A DNA stretch of 64,000 bases from Melioribacteraceae bacterium (GTDB lineage Bacteria; Bacteroidota; Ignavibacteria; Ignavibacteriales; Melioribacteraceae). The notes beneath the pieces were generated by a model. It had not been told where the DNA came from and searched no databases. It was given only the letters and a program-made list of their open reading frames with translations. The position numbers were made by a program, and so were the translations under genes. This document shows positions 35,525-43,830 of this stretch, piece by piece. How positions within the stretch are numbered: the first letter of the stretch is position 1; every line of letters starts with the position of its first letter. The stretch covers positions 372,001-436,000 of the forward strand of contig JAHBUP010000001.1 in assembly GCA_019638015.1 (NCBI GenBank), written 5' to 3'.

Positions 35525-37050
35525 CAAAATTGTCAGTTTGCATGATAGTTAAGGATGAGGAAAAGTATCTTCCTGAAAGTCTCGAGTCGGTTAAGACAAT
35601 CGGCGAAGAAATTATTGTGGTTGATACCGGCTCCACTGATAATTCAGTTGGAATTGCAAAAATGTATGGTGCTCACGTTTACCCATTTCAATGGACCAAT
35701 GATTTTTCTGCCGCAAGAAATTTTGCTATTTCAAAATGCTCTGGTGATTTTATACTCTTCCTTGATGCTGATGAAAAAGTTACTTCAGCCTCATGCAATG
35801 AAATTACTTCTCATATTCAGATAAAGCAAAAAACAGCTTTTTATTGCGACGTTTACAAAAATGATTATAAGATAGGCAGAAAATTCATTAAGAGAACGCC
35901 ACGATTAGTGGCTAATAATGAGGCAATAAAATTTGTTGGCAAGGTGAATGAGCAAATTGAAACATCACTTCATGAGAATGGGTATTCGATTATTCCATCG
36001 CGAATCCAGATTAAACATTTTGGTTATGAAGCTGCTGATGAGAAAATAAAAAAGCGAATCAATCGTTACTTCCCAATTCTGCTTGAGGAATATGAACTGC
36101 ACAAATCTCCGAGTCTTGCGTTTAGTATTGCTGTTGCGTGCGAAACTATTAAAGATGAAACGCTTGCTACTCATTATTTTAAAATTGTTGCCGATTCGAC
36201 CAAACTGGATAGAACTTTACGGGGATATGCGTACACTGCGCTTGCTTTCTATTCTCATCAGGAAAGAATTGTACAAGAAGCTGAAAAAAACATAAATTTT
36301 TCATTAAAGCTGTGTGAGAGACAACCTTTTGGGCATCTTCTATCATCCAGGATATCATTAAGAAAAAATGAATTTAATTTAGCCGAAGAAAAGTGCAAGA
36401 GGGCTTATATATTAAATCAAGATTTTTTGACACGAAGTCAAGAATTTCAGTTCGCTGTTACAGTCTACCAGGAAGAACTACTTTACTTTGGAATAACTCT
36501 TTCACTAAAAAACCGAAATACCCCTAATTATCAGTTCTATCAAAAAGAATTAATAATGCATTATAAAAGTATAGATGAGAGAGATAATCAAAATAGATCC
36601 GATGTAATCAAAAAAATATTTTTAAATATTCCGATCAATGATGATGAAGTTCAAGTTTTGATTAAAATGATAAATAAAAACAGTTTAAGTTTTTTTATTT
36701 ATATGCTTGGAGGTTATCCTAATAAAAAACAATTAATAATGATACTTCAAAGTATTCTCACGCAATTTCCGAACAGTCTAGAAGCCCAAAAATTACTCGC
36801 TAAGATACTTGATGAACATGGAAGAGTAGATGACGCCGTTAGAGTAATGGAGAGAATAATTGAAGTTGACCAAAGTGATGTAACAATTTTCTTTTACTTA
36901 ATTTCATATTATTTGAAGCAAGGGCAGGAAAGTAAAATAAAACCTGTTATTGAGAAAATAGAAAAGAATTTTTCGCATCTCCCAGATGTAATGTCACGAG
37001 TAAGAACTCTTCGCAGAAAGCTTCTCACATTTACTACAGTTCCCCTTTAA
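35521..37050 (+). CDS. GT2 glycosyltransferase with TPR tail, copy 1
   Basis: The 509-residue protein starts with a GT2 domain (LSVCMIVKDEEKYLPESLESVKTIGEEIIVVDTGSTDNSVGIAKMYGAHVY, with FILFLDADEKV as the metal-binding motif). Helical repeats run from about residue 200 to the end. Family members with this fusion (SunS-like) often modify proteins or peptides directly. The next gene encodes a paralogue of exactly the same length. Start overlaps the preceding stop (ATGA). The likely acceptor is flagellin, encoded 1.9 kb downstream; that is inference. Confidence 0.88.
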   Translation: MTKLSVCMIVKDEEKYLPESLESVKTIGEEIIVVDTGSTDNSVGIAKMYGAHVYPFQWTNDFSAARNFAISKCSGDFILFLDADEKVTSASCNEITSHIQIKQKTAFYCDVYKNDYKIGRKFIKRTPRLVANNEAIKFVGKVNEQIETSLHENGYSIIPSRIQIKHFGYEAADEKIKKRINRYFPILLEEYELHKSPSLAFSIAVACETIKDETLATHYFKIVADSTKLDRTLRGYAYTALAFYSHQERIVQEAEKNINFSLKLCERQPFGHLLSSRISLRKNEFNLAEEKCKRAYILNQDFLTRSQEFQFAVTVYQEELLYFGITLSLKNRNTPNYQFYQKELIMHYKSIDERDNQNRSDVIKKIFLNIPINDDEVQVLIKMINKNSLSFFIYMLGGYPNKKQLIMILQSILTQFPNSLEAQKLLAKILDEHGRVDDAVRVMERIIEVDQSDVTIFFYLISYYLKQGQESKIKPVIEKIEKNFSHLPDVMSRVRTLRRKLLTFTTVPL

Positions 37051-37065
37051 TTATATGAGGCAAAG

Positions 37066-38595
37066 ATGAATAGTTTAACAGTTGCGATGATTGTTAAAAA
37101 TGAGGAAAAATATTTAAGGGATTGTATTCTTTCAATTAAAAGTGTTGCCGATGAAATTGTAATAGTTGATACCGGTTCAACCGATAAAACAAAGCAGATA
37201 GCGGCCGAGTTTGGTGCGAAGGTGTATGACTTTGTATGGATAAATGATTTTTCTGCGGCAAGAAATTATTCGTTGCAAAAATCGACCGGTGATTGGATTT
37301 TATATATTGACGCAGATGAAAGGTTGGATAGTAATTCAATCCCGGAATTGAAAAGGATAATATCAAATAAAACACTAGCGGGATGCTATTGTACAGTGCT
37401 AAGTTATGATTCAGGTGAAAGCCGGGATAATTCATTGAGATATCCCAGGTTGTTTTTAAATTCTCCCGAAATAAAATTTGAGGGGAGAGTACATGAGCAG
37501 ATCGGTGCATCGCTCGTAAGAAACAAATATCAATTGTTAAATTCAAATATACTTATTCATCATCTAGGATACGATATTTCAAAGGATGAGCAGAGGAATA
37601 AGGCAATAAGAAATCTTACTCTTTTAAGGGAAGAATATGAGTTTAATAAATCGGCCTACATTGCTTTTCAATTGGCACAGTCATTCAATGTTATTGATGA
37701 TCAGGAGAATGCGAGAAAGTATTTTGAAATAGCGGGCAACAGTAATGAGCTGGATAAATCATTGCGCGCACAGAGTTATGCCTCACTAGCTTTAATTGCT
37801 CACACAGACAACAAAATAATTGATGCTGAAAAACATATTCAATCGGCAATAAAACTAGATAGCCGCCAGCCCTTTTCTCATCTGCTCGCCGCTAAAATAG
37901 CATTACGCGGCGGAGATCAAATAAAGGCTGAAGAGAGATGCCTAACTGCATATAAGCTCAATAAAAATATTTCTACTGAAAAGGAGAAATCCAATTTAGT
38001 TGTGATACTCGATCAGGAGGAAGTAATTTATTTTGGACTGACAATTGCGCTGCAAAATCAGAATTCAAATAATATTGGATTTTATCAAAAGGAATTATCG
38101 GCCTTTTATAATAGAAAGGGAAATGAAAATGGACCTTTAAAGCTAGCCGTAGTTCAGAAATTATTCGGCTGTGGAATATTGAGTTCAGTTGAAGAAGAAA
38201 TAATTATAGAAATGGCAAACAGATACACGCTTAATTTATTATTAACATTACTTGTAATAAATCCCAATAAGCATCAAGTTCTTGAGATCACTAAAAATCT
38301 GCTTAATAAATTTCCCGATTCAATTGAAATCAAAAAAATACTATCAAGACTTTTGGATGAATCGGGAAAACTGGATGAGGCAATTCAACTGCTAGAAAAT
38401 ATTGTTGAGAGAGAAGGGGAAGATCCGGCAATTCTATTCTATCTTATTTCTTTCTACTTGAAAAAGGGGAATGCAGATAAAATTAATTCGATCGTTATGA
38501 GACTAGAAAAAAAATATTCTAATATCCCGGAGATTGCGGATAGAGTTAATAGATTAAAAGAAAAATTGGCTATTCATAATAGCAGACCAATATAG
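37066..38595 (+). CDS. GT2 glycosyltransferase with TPR tail, copy 2
   Basis: The 509-residue paralogue of the preceding gene has the same layout: LTVAMIVKNEEKYLRDCILSIKSVADEIVIVDTGSTDKTKQIAAEFGAKVY, then WILYIDADERLDSNS, and TPR-like repeats to the end (LDESGKLDEAIQLLENIVERE). Shared but diverged stretches, for example KTKQIAAEFGAKVYDFVWINDFSAARNY versus SVGIAKMYGAHVYPFQWTNDFSAARNF, show a duplication that is not recent. It is the last gene of the island. An inverted TGAGAT/ATCTCA pair (38608-38634) follows its stop. Confidence 0.88.
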   Translation: MNSLTVAMIVKNEEKYLRDCILSIKSVADEIVIVDTGSTDKTKQIAAEFGAKVYDFVWINDFSAARNYSLQKSTGDWILYIDADERLDSNSIPELKRIISNKTLAGCYCTVLSYDSGESRDNSLRYPRLFLNSPEIKFEGRVHEQIGASLVRNKYQLLNSNILIHHLGYDISKDEQRNKAIRNLTLLREEYEFNKSAYIAFQLAQSFNVIDDQENARKYFEIAGNSNELDKSLRAQSYASLALIAHTDNKIIDAEKHIQSAIKLDSRQPFSHLLAAKIALRGGDQIKAEERCLTAYKLNKNISTEKEKSNLVVILDQEEVIYFGLTIALQNQNSNNIGFYQKELSAFYNRKGNENGPLKLAVVQKLFGCGILSSVEEEIIIEMANRYTLNLLLTLLVINPNKHQVLEITKNLLNKFPDSIEIKKILSRLLDESGKLDEAIQLLENIVEREGEDPAILFYLISFYLKKGNADKINSIVMRLEKKYSNIPEIADRVNRLKEKLAIHNSRPI

Positions 38596-38801
38596 AATTT
38601 GAAGTTATGAGATACAGAGCACTAATTAATCTCACTTAATAATAACTCAATAATTTAGTTTTACACTTCTCCGCAATTTATTTGCAAAAGTTCGTTCCAA
38701 AATTAAAAATTCAGCTCATCAATCTTTTTTCAATTCTAATTGCATATTAACTACCATAAACGTCCCTAAAATTTTTTTAATTTTTTTTTTGACTAAACCG
38801 C
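38596..38801. other. Gene-free AT-rich stretch before the flagellin promoter
   Basis: No coding frame is supported here. Content: an inverted pair TGAGAT-N15-ATCTCA at 38608-38634 that may end the island transcript, and runs of seven and ten T/A bases at 38772-38790 directly upstream of the sigma-28 -35 element. Such tracts can act as an UP-like or bent-DNA element. I see no sigma-54 motif. Confidence 0.5.
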
Positions 38802-38828
38802 TAAACTTTTAAAAGGGGGCTTCGATAA
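38802..38828 (+). promoter_or_regulatory. Sigma-28 (FliA) promoter of flagellin
   Basis: TAAA (38802-38805), exactly 15 bases, then TTCGATAA (38821-38828) matches TAAA-N15-GCCGATAA with six of eight -10 bases. An A/T tract lies just upstream. The predicted start near 38835 gives a leader of about 78 bases, which contains the CsrA-type sites. Flagellin is a classic sigma-28 target. Confidence 0.82.
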
Positions 38829-38834
38829 TATGTG

Positions 38835-38912
38835 TGAGATAAATAATCTCAATAAAACAAAAGCCGGGCAAGGATGCTCGGTAAACAAAAACAAAACACA
38901 TGGAGGTATCAA
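38835..38912 (+). promoter_or_regulatory. Flagellin mRNA leader with 5' hairpin and two CsrA-type sites
   Basis: Three elements follow the promoter. A 5' hairpin TGAGAT-AAATA-ATCTCA lies at 38835-38851. A six-pair stem CCGGGC/GCTCGG (38864-38869 with 38876-38881, one G-U pair) presents the hexaloop AAGGAT, the ANGGA form bound by CsrA. ATGGAGG at 38900-38906 places a second GGA inside the Shine-Dalgarno GGAGG (38902-38906), six bases before the ATG. Two sites, one over the ribosome site, is the arrangement known for B. subtilis hag mRNA under CsrA-FliW control. Encoded CsrA and FliW are at 15519-16143. Confidence 0.75.
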
Positions 38913-39731
38913 ATGGCTTTCTCAGTTAACTCAAACGCAGGCGCAGCAGCAGTTTATAATGCTCTAGCCAAAACACAATCTACTACTCAAAAAGCTCAGT
39001 TACAATTAGCAACTGGCAAAAAAGTAAACTCAGCTTCAGACAACACATCTGGCTGGAATATTGGTAAACAGTTGGAAGCAGCTTCTTTGAAGATGAAATC
39101 TCAATTAGCAAACATCGGTTCAGCAAAAAACTTCTTAAGCACAGCTGAAGCAGCTCTTCAACAAGTTTACGACAAATTAAATCAAATTCAAGCAAAGCAA
39201 GAAGACGGATTAGACCCAACAAAAGATGCTACAAGTCTAAAAAATGATATTAAAACTCTTGCAGATGAAATTGATTCTATATTCCGGAATACCAAAATCG
39301 GCGAAAATGTTCTTTTAGGTAGTGCTGCTAACAGTTTCGGAGCCGGTGGAAGTGCAGTTGAAGTAAATATCGGTGTTAAACTTGGCGCAGACGCAACAGG
39401 TGCTGGAGTTACAAAACTTGCTAAGATGACAGCCGCTGTTGGCACTTCATCGGAGCATATTTCAGCAACATCGGACACAAATGATCTGCAGATCGCCGTA
39501 CGCGATGCCATTACTTATATTGGTAACAAAACTCAATTACTCGATTCCAGAGAGGACTTCTTAACGACAGCTATTGCTAATAATGATTCCGCCATTGCTC
39601 AAATATTTGATACTGATACTCTTTCTGATCAAATGAAAGCTTCTCAAGGCGCTGTTGGTTCTCAGCTTGCTACAGCAATGATGTCTCAAATGAACGCCGC
39701 TCCTCAGCAATTATTACAACTCTTCCGTTAA
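38913..39731 (+). CDS. fliC: Flagellin
   Basis: The filament subunit has 272 residues from the ATG at 38913, which has GGAGG six bases upstream. The in-frame ATG at 38874 lies in the regulatory hairpin and its 13 residues do not match flagellin. The N-terminal D0/D1 coil (AVYNALAKTQSTTQKAQLQLATGKKVNSASDNTSGWNIGKQLEAA) and C-terminal coil (SQLATAMMSQMNAAPQQLLQLFR) flank a small middle with FRNTKIGENVLLGS and a Ser/Thr-rich stretch near 180-200. It is a compact flagellin without large outer domains. Likely sigma-28 transcribed and CsrA/FliW controlled, and likely a target of the upstream glycosyltransferases. Confidence 0.95.
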   Translation: MAFSVNSNAGAAAVYNALAKTQSTTQKAQLQLATGKKVNSASDNTSGWNIGKQLEAASLKMKSQLANIGSAKNFLSTAEAALQQVYDKLNQIQAKQEDGLDPTKDATSLKNDIKTLADEIDSIFRNTKIGENVLLGSAANSFGAGGSAVEVNIGVKLGADATGAGVTKLAKMTAAVGTSSEHISATSDTNDLQIAVRDAITYIGNKTQLLDSREDFLTTAIANNDSAIAQIFDTDTLSDQMKASQGAVGSQLATAMMSQMNAAPQQLLQLFR

Positions 39732-39746
39732 TTGAGCATTAAATTA

Positions 39747-39778
39747 ATCTCTCCCGGAAACGGGAGAGATTTTTTTTT
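39747..39778 (+). terminator. Strong intrinsic terminator after flagellin
   Basis: A perfect 10-pair stem, ATCTCTCCCG / CGGGAGAGAT, closes a GAAA tetraloop and is followed by a run of eight to nine T. This is a textbook Rho-independent terminator, placing flagellin in its own high-abundance transcript, with fliS-fliD expressed by readthrough or a separate promoter. Confidence 0.95.
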
Positions 39779-39807
39779 CTCCAATATAAAATTTTAAGGT
39801 GAATAGA

Positions 39808-40140
39808 ATGCAGACAGCAACATTTATGGCCAGCAAGAGAGCAAATCAATATTTAGCAAATGAGATTTTATCTGCCTCTCCAGAACAATTGATTATGAAG
39901 ATATTCAGTTTCGCGATATTAAGCTGTAAAAAACATGACATTGCAAAAACAAATGAAGCCCTTCAAGTACTTATAAACGCTCTAAACTTTGAACATCCTG
40001 AAGCTAAAGAAATCTCAATCGGGTTTTTAAGAATTTACCGTTATTGCCAGGATCAGATGAGAAAACAGAATTTTGATATTGTTGACAAAACTTTAACTGA
40101 ATTAAAAGAAACTTGGGAAGCAGCACTTGCAAAGAGGTAA
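39808..40140 (+). CDS. fliS: Flagellin chaperone FliS
   Basis: FliS binds flagellin and prevents early polymerisation. The 110-residue product has the family features: RANQYLANEILSASPEQLIMKIFSFAILSCKKH, a loop, and AKTNEALQVLINALNFEH followed by RIYRYCQDQM. A GTG at 39799 would add three residues, but AAGG at 39795-39798 fits the ATG at 39808. It lies between flagellin and fliD, a common order, and together with FliW would compete for flagellin. Confidence 0.9.
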   Translation: MQTATFMASKRANQYLANEILSASPEQLIMKIFSFAILSCKKHDIAKTNEALQVLINALNFEHPEAKEISIGFLRIYRYCQDQMRKQNFDIVDKTLTELKETWEAALAKR

Positions 40141-40146
40141 TAAACC

Positions 40147-41913
40147 ATGGCATATGATTTATTAACAACGGCAGGGATCAATAGTTTTATAGATGATTAC
40201 AGAGCTAGTGAAACCAAAAAGAAGGTCGATCCTCTCACCAAGAAGAAGACGAAAGTTGACGATTTAAACGCCGCCTACACAGAATTAACCAATAAATTAA
40301 ACGACCTCAAAACTATTTCCTATGCTATGCAGTTGAAGGATACTTCATCAGCGTTTTTAGTGAAAAAAGCTTCTACTTCTGATTCTAAATTTGTTGATAT
40401 TACCGCAACAAGTGCCGCGGTAATTAGCTCTCAATCAGTAAGAGTAAACCAATTAGCTAAAAGCGATTTAGTAATTTCTCAAGATTTAACCTCCTCCGCT
40501 GCATCCTCAACTATTACAGCCCCAGGTACTCATGAAATGACTTTTACCGCCGGGGATGGGAAAGGAGGCGTTTTCACCAGCAAAGTATCTGTTACCTTTG
40601 ACGCATCGGAATTTGATGCCGGCACAATATCAAATGAAAAAGTCATTAATAAAATTCAGACAGCGATAAACAGCAGCAAAGCTACAGTTACTTCTAATTC
40701 TGTTTCAGGAAGCACGGCTAGCACCGGCTCATTTAATCTTAACTTGAATGGAACTGTAACCACGATAAATTACGCGGCAGGTGATTACTCAACTGTAATG
40801 GATAGTATTGTTACTGAAGTAAATAAATTAAATGGAATACAAGCTGAAAAAGTTGATGGTGGCGGCGGTAATTATAGTATAAAATTTACTGTTACAGATT
40901 CTTCAAAATATTTGACTATAGATGGGGATACAAGCGGATTGCTTGCAGAACTTGGAGTATCTGCTAATAATTTAATAGGTTCGTCAGGATTACTGAATGC
41001 TGCCAAATTTGCTCCCGACTCCACATTATCGCAACTTTCTATTGCCGCAAAGAAATCGGGGCATGGTTTTAGGCTCCTATCATTGAGTGATTCGGTTGGT
41101 GATTTATTGAATTCTGTAGGATTAAATCTGGGAGGCAGCCGCACCTCCTTTGTACAAAATGAGAGTGGAAGTGATACTCCCGGATTTGTTTATGCTACAG
41201 ATCAACTTAATGCTAAGATAGAATTTAATGGAATAAAAGTAGAAAGAAATTCAAACCAGATTTCAGATTTGGTACCGGGCGCTACTATAAACTTAAAATC
41301 GTTGATGCAGCCAACCGATACAACTGTAAATCTTGATATAAGTGCCGATTCTGCTAAAGTTACAGAGAAAATTCAGGACTTCATTAAAAAGTTTAACGAC
41401 ATTTATGTTTATTTAAAGGAAAAAACTAGATCTACTAAGGAAGGCAGAGGATTATTAATTGGAGATTCAACAGCAGAAAATTTTAAATACTTATTTTCTT
41501 CGATGGCAACTAGTTCAGTTGCTGGTATAAATGCTGATGAAGTTAATTCTCTTTCAAAACTCGGATTAAGTTTTAATGTTTCGGAAGGTCTTAGTGTTGG
41601 TGATGCAAGTAAATTGGAAAAGTTGATTAAAGAAAAGCCAGATCAAGTGGAGGCGCTCTTTAACTCAACTAATGGAATCGCAACTAAACTACATGAAAAA
41701 ATCCTTCCTTATGTAAACTCGTCGGGATTTCTTTACAAAAGAAAAACAAGTTTTGGAATCGAATCGGAATATTTAGATGATAGGATTACCGCAGTAAAAG
41801 ATAGAGTGGAGTTGAGCGCGTCAAATTTAAGACTTCGATATATGAAATCTATGTCCCAAATGAATGCGCTCGTTTCAAATCAGCAAATATTCTTCATGAA
41901 GTCGATCAATTAA
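40147..41913 (+). CDS. fliD: Filament cap protein FliD
   Basis: FliD (HAP2) caps the filament and aids flagellin folding. The 588-residue product has the conserved start (LLTTAGINSFIDDYRASETKKKVDPLTKKKTKVDDLNAAYTELTNKLNDLK), middle repeats rich in Ser/Thr, and the C-terminal coil (AVKDRVELSASNLRLRYMKSMSQMNALVSNQQIFF). A SSVRVNQLAKSDLVIS-like stretch (SQSVRVNQLAKSDLVIS) near residue 97 is typical of the FliD N-domain. It ends with TAATGA, overlapping the next gene start. Confidence 0.93.
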   Translation: MAYDLLTTAGINSFIDDYRASETKKKVDPLTKKKTKVDDLNAAYTELTNKLNDLKTISYAMQLKDTSSAFLVKKASTSDSKFVDITATSAAVISSQSVRVNQLAKSDLVISQDLTSSAASSTITAPGTHEMTFTAGDGKGGVFTSKVSVTFDASEFDAGTISNEKVINKIQTAINSSKATVTSNSVSGSTASTGSFNLNLNGTVTTINYAAGDYSTVMDSIVTEVNKLNGIQAEKVDGGGGNYSIKFTVTDSSKYLTIDGDTSGLLAELGVSANNLIGSSGLLNAAKFAPDSTLSQLSIAAKKSGHGFRLLSLSDSVGDLLNSVGLNLGGSRTSFVQNESGSDTPGFVYATDQLNAKIEFNGIKVERNSNQISDLVPGATINLKSLMQPTDTTVNLDISADSAKVTEKIQDFIKKFNDIYVYLKEKTRSTKEGRGLLIGDSTAENFKYLFSSMATSSVAGINADEVNSLSKLGLSFNVSEGLSVGDASKLEKLIKEKPDQVEALFNSTNGIATKLHEKILPYVNSSGFLYKRKTSFGIESEYLDDRITAVKDRVELSASNLRLRYMKSMSQMNALVSNQQIFFMKSIN

Positions 41914-42356
41914 TGATAATGAAAATGAGCCATAGTGATATAAAGAATAAACAGCAAGATGACTTTTCTGGTGAGGAATCTAAAAAGGATAATTCAACTA
42001 AAAAGTTAGATGATACAAGAAAAAGGGAGCTCATTGCAAAGATTGAGCGGACATGTAATTTGTTAGAAAGTGTTTCTTTAAAGATGGATACTCTAAATTT
42101 TGACAGTTTCGATGTATTATTTCCAGTTTTACTTACAAATATGAAAGAAGCTGCGATTTTGAGAGAAGAATTAATAAATGAGTTAGGTCTTGAATTTTTA
42201 ATAAAAATAAGTCCACAATTATTTAGTACCGCTAAACTAATTGAGGAAAAGTACGATAATATTGTTAAGATATATATGCTGGAAACAAAAAAGCTCAAGA
42301 AGGAGCTTTCTGTTGTAGGCAATCAACAAAAAATTACAAATTATTTAAGGTACTAA
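41913..42356 (+). CDS. FliT-like flagellar chaperone candidate
   Basis: The 147-residue, mostly helical, charged protein starts in the fliD stop codon (TAATG). The N-terminal 35 residues are hydrophilic, then a long helical part follows (RELIAKIERTCNLLESVSLKMDTLNFDSFDVLFPVLLTNMKEAAILREELINEL). The size, helicity and position after fliD fit FliT, the FliD chaperone, but sequence likeness is too weak to assert it. An alternative is a novel late flagellar protein. Further in-frame ATGs at 41919 and 41925 could serve as starts. Confidence 0.6.
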   Translation: MIMKMSHSDIKNKQQDDFSGEESKKDNSTKKLDDTRKRELIAKIERTCNLLESVSLKMDTLNFDSFDVLFPVLLTNMKEAAILREELINELGLEFLIKISPQLFSTAKLIEEKYDNIVKIYMLETKKLKKELSVVGNQQKITNYLRY

Positions 42357-42357
42357 C

Positions 42358-42612
42358 TTGGAAATTAAAGGTATTTCAAACCAGAATTTGTATGGGCCTC
42401 AATCAAAATCTAAAACCACTGTTGAGAGCAATGAAGTTCAGGCTGCAAAAGACAAAATAGAAATATCAGAAGAAGCACGAAACATGGCTAAAACAACTGA
42501 AATAAGTCCCGAACGCTTAGAGCAAATCAGAAATAGAATTGATTCCAAATTCTATTCATCTGCAGAAGTTCTCTCAAAAGTTGCTGATAAAATTTTGAAA
42601 GAGATTAAATAG
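42358..42612 (+). CDS. flgM: FlgM-like anti-sigma-28 factor, TTG start
   Basis: FlgM holds FliA inactive until it is exported. The 84-residue product has the family layout: a loose N-terminus (MEIKGISNQNLYG), the motif DKIEISEEARNMAK (compare DxVxISxEA), and a C-terminal helical part with ISPERLEQIRNRIDSKFYSSAEVLSKVADKIL, matching the ERIxxIKxxIxxGxYxVxxxxIAxxML pattern of FlgM. There is no ATG near the start; TTG 42358 has AAGG seven bases upstream. It sits at the end of the late flagellar block, fitting a role in closing the loop on fliA (2446). Confidence 0.78.
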   Translation: MEIKGISNQNLYGPQSKSKTTVESNEVQAAKDKIEISEEARNMAKTTEISPERLEQIRNRIDSKFYSSAEVLSKVADKILKEIK

Positions 42613-42702
42613 TATTATATTTTGGGGGAGCATCTAGTTCAATTAAATGTAAATTCTGCAGATTCTGATTTTGTCTGCTCAGCTGTAAAAATTCTTTAAA
42701 GT

Positions 42703-43080
42703 ATGGATACGAAAAAGAAAATTCTTATTGTGGAAGACGATGAACTTGCCCAGGAGTTCCTTCGATACTACCTCTCAAAAAGTTACGAAGTGCATGTAAG
42801 CAAAAATGTAGTCTCATTCTATAAAAACATCGAAGCAAATGTTTTTGATGCCATATTGATGGATGTGTTTCTTAAGGATGTAAAAACAGGATTGGATTTG
42901 ACCAAGGAGCTTAGAGCCGATAAAAGGCACAAACACACCCCCATAATTGTAATGACCGCTCATAATACAACTGCCGACCGCAGGAACGCATTTGAAAGTG
43001 GAGCAACCAAATTTTTGAACAAACCTGTTGATTTAAAAACACTAAAAGCAAATATTGAAGAATTATTTGTTACGGTTTAA
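42703..43080 (+). CDS. Stand-alone response regulator receiver
   Basis: The 125-residue single receiver has KILIVEDDELAQEFLRYYLSKSYEV, the acceptor Asp in DAILMDVFLKDVKTG, the Thr in VMTAHNT and the Lys in KFLNKPVDLKT. It has no output domain. Ninety bases separate it from flgM; that gap holds a possible small GCAGA/TCTGC stem but no clear promoter. A CheY-like role at the motor is possible. Its kinase cannot be named from the window. Confidence 0.88.
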   Translation: MDTKKKILIVEDDELAQEFLRYYLSKSYEVHVSKNVVSFYKNIEANVFDAILMDVFLKDVKTGLDLTKELRADKRHKHTPIIVMTAHNTTADRRNAFESGATKFLNKPVDLKTLKANIEELFVTV

Positions 43081-43119
43081 ATAAGTTCGACGAAACATCA
43101 GCTTTCAAATCAGCGAAAC

Positions 43120-43830
43120 TTACTGCATATTATGATGAACCGATTGTACGTCATCATCTTCTTCGAGTGCTTCTATCAATTCATTAACTTCCTTTTGTTC
43201 CTCTTCAGAAAGCTCTTTGTAATTTGTAGGGATATACTGAATTTCAACGGCATTAATTTCGAACTCTCTTTCTTCAAGAGCTTTTTGCATCGATCCAAAA
43301 TCGGTGAAAGGTGTATATATATAGATAAATTCATCATCGTACGAAAGATCATCTAACCCAAAATCAATCATCTCAAGTTCGAAAGACTCCACATCGGCAA
43401 CTTTGCTTTTATCAATTTTAAATAATCCTTTTCTTTCAAACATAAACGAGATAGAACCGGAATTGCCCAGTGAACCATTATATTTTCTAAATAGATGACG
43501 TACATTTGCCACTGTTCTGGTTGGATTATCTGTAGCGGTTTCAACTACAACAGCAACTCCATGAGGTCCATAACCTTCGTATGCAAGTTCTTGGTATCCT
43601 GATGTATCTTTAGAGGAAGCTCTTTTAATAGCGGCATCAACTCGATCCTTGGGCATATTTACCGATTTTGCATTTTGCACCGCAATTCTAAGTTTGGAAT
43701 TTGATTTTGGATCGGGGCCCCCGGCTTTAACAGCAATTTCTATATCTTTTCTAACTCTATTAAACGCTTTCGACATCCGTGCAAAACGGGCAAACATTTT
43801 ATGTTTTCTTGTTTCAAATATACGTCCCAT
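43120..43830 (-). CDS. YebC/PmpR family regulator
   Basis: The 236-residue protein is of the YebC/TACO1 family, with transcription-regulator and ribosome-associated members. It begins MGRIFETRKHKMFARFARMSKAFNRVRKDIEIAVKAGGPDPKSN in place of the classic MAGHSKWANI start; this variant start is frequent in Bacteroidota. It continues NSKLRIAVQNAKSVNMPKDRVDAAIKRA, YEGYGPHGVAVVVETATDNPTRTVANVRHLFRKYNGSLG and an acidic tail. It faces the receiver gene, with 39 bases between the two stops. Reads on the minus strand from 43830. Confidence 0.93.
   Translation of the reverse strand: MGRIFETRKHKMFARFARMSKAFNRVRKDIEIAVKAGGPDPKSNSKLRIAVQNAKSVNMPKDRVDAAIKRASSKDTSGYQELAYEGYGPHGVAVVVETATDNPTRTVANVRHLFRKYNGSLGNSGSISFMFERKGLFKIDKSKVADVESFELEMIDFGLDDLSYDDEFIYIYTPFTDFGSMQKALEEREFEINAVEIQYIPTNYKELSEEEQKEVNELIEALEEDDDVQSVHHNMQ

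Noticed and set aside
37136..37546. Minus-strand open frame of 136 codons inside the second GT2-TPR gene
   Set aside because: The plus-strand frame is a clear glycosyltransferase; the reverse frame has no recognisable domain and no ribosome site. Other long reverse frames (for example 41906-42322 and 34459-34791) are rejected for the same reason.
38874..38912. Longer flagellin reading from ATG 38874
   Set aside because: The ATG lies in the CsrA-type hairpin and its 13 residues (MLGKQKQNTWRYQ) do not resemble flagellin N-termini; GGAGG at 38902 clearly serves ATG 38913.
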